Of a stretch of 5,360 bases of DNA, positions 5,328 through 5,360 are shown in pieces. The translations under genes and the position numbers were made by a program. Positions within the stretch are counted from its first letter, which is position 1, and each line of letters begins with the position of its first letter. The notes beneath the pieces were generated by a model. That model was not told where the DNA came from. It worked only from the letters and a program-made list of their open reading frames with translations, and did not search any database. The stretch covers positions 1 to 5,360 of the forward strand of contig CAZJGG010000108.1 of NCBI GenBank assembly GCA_964545475.1, written 5' to 3'. This DNA comes from CAZJGG01 sp964545475 (lineage in GTDB: Bacteria > Bacillota > Clostridia > Lachnospirales > JAISER01).

Positions 5328-5360
5328 ATTTCAATCCACACTCCCCGTGCGGGGAGTGAC
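5328..5360 (-). CRISPR. One type I-C-like CRISPR repeat at the right edge (leader-distal end of an array)
   Basis: Read on the - strand, the last 33 bases begin GTCACTCCCC and end GTGGATTGAAAT, the layout of type I-C repeats (GTCGC...GCGTGGATTGAAAT/C). A perfect 7-bp stem ACTCCCC/GGGGAGT surrounds a 4-base loop. The common G-C pair at the base of the stem is here A-T on both arms, so pairing is kept. The ATTGAAAT end, which becomes the crRNA 5' handle, points left. Spacers and leader are therefore expected right of 5360, and this would be the repeat farthest from the leader. No second repeat or cas gene is in the window, so array status is inferred from the repeat sequence alone. Confidence 0.8.

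Overview
The window looks like chromosomal DNA of a low-GC Firmicute, most likely a gut-type clostridium. I infer this from A+T-rich codon use, strong AGGAG-type ribosome binding sites, a YesM/YesN-type two-component pair, a Clostridia-like polysaccharide deacetylase remnant and a type I-C-like CRISPR repeat. No taxonomic marker gene is present.

Left edge (1-261): no gene. It holds a compact element of six hairpins (about 14-170). The element is bounded by 10-bp perfect inverted ends and flanked by a 10-bp direct repeat, as expected of a MITE-like non-autonomous insertion with a target duplication. A long A+T-rich hairpin (196-231) and the leader of the first gene follow.

Centre (262-4368): three genes on the + strand, probably co-transcribed. 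They are a uroporphyrinogen-decarboxylase-superfamily protein with the zinc ligands of MtaA/MtbA-type corrinoid methyltransferases, then after 22 bp a membrane sensor histidine kinase of the YesM/LytS class, then after 80 bp a YesN-type response regulator with an AraC-type DNA-binding domain. The kinase and regulator should form a signalling pair. Whether they control the methyltransferase gene or a locus outside the window cannot be decided here. No corrinoid protein is present in the window.

Right part (4369-5360): no intact gene. It contains a polysaccharide deacetylase pseudogene on the - strand, lacking its 5' end and carrying an out-of-frame internal deletion. Next comes a stop-riddled transposase C-terminal remnant on the + strand. 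The last 33 bases are one complete type I-C-like CRISPR repeat, oriented so that the window meets the leader-distal end of an array lying beyond the right edge. A 30-nt hairpin-forming repeat occurs twice, once just upstream of the response regulator and once between the two pseudogenes.

The points most worth a second look are the hairpin-array element with its duplicated target, the paired 30-nt repeat, the CRISPR array edge next to gene debris, and the methyltransferase-like gene linked to a two-component system.
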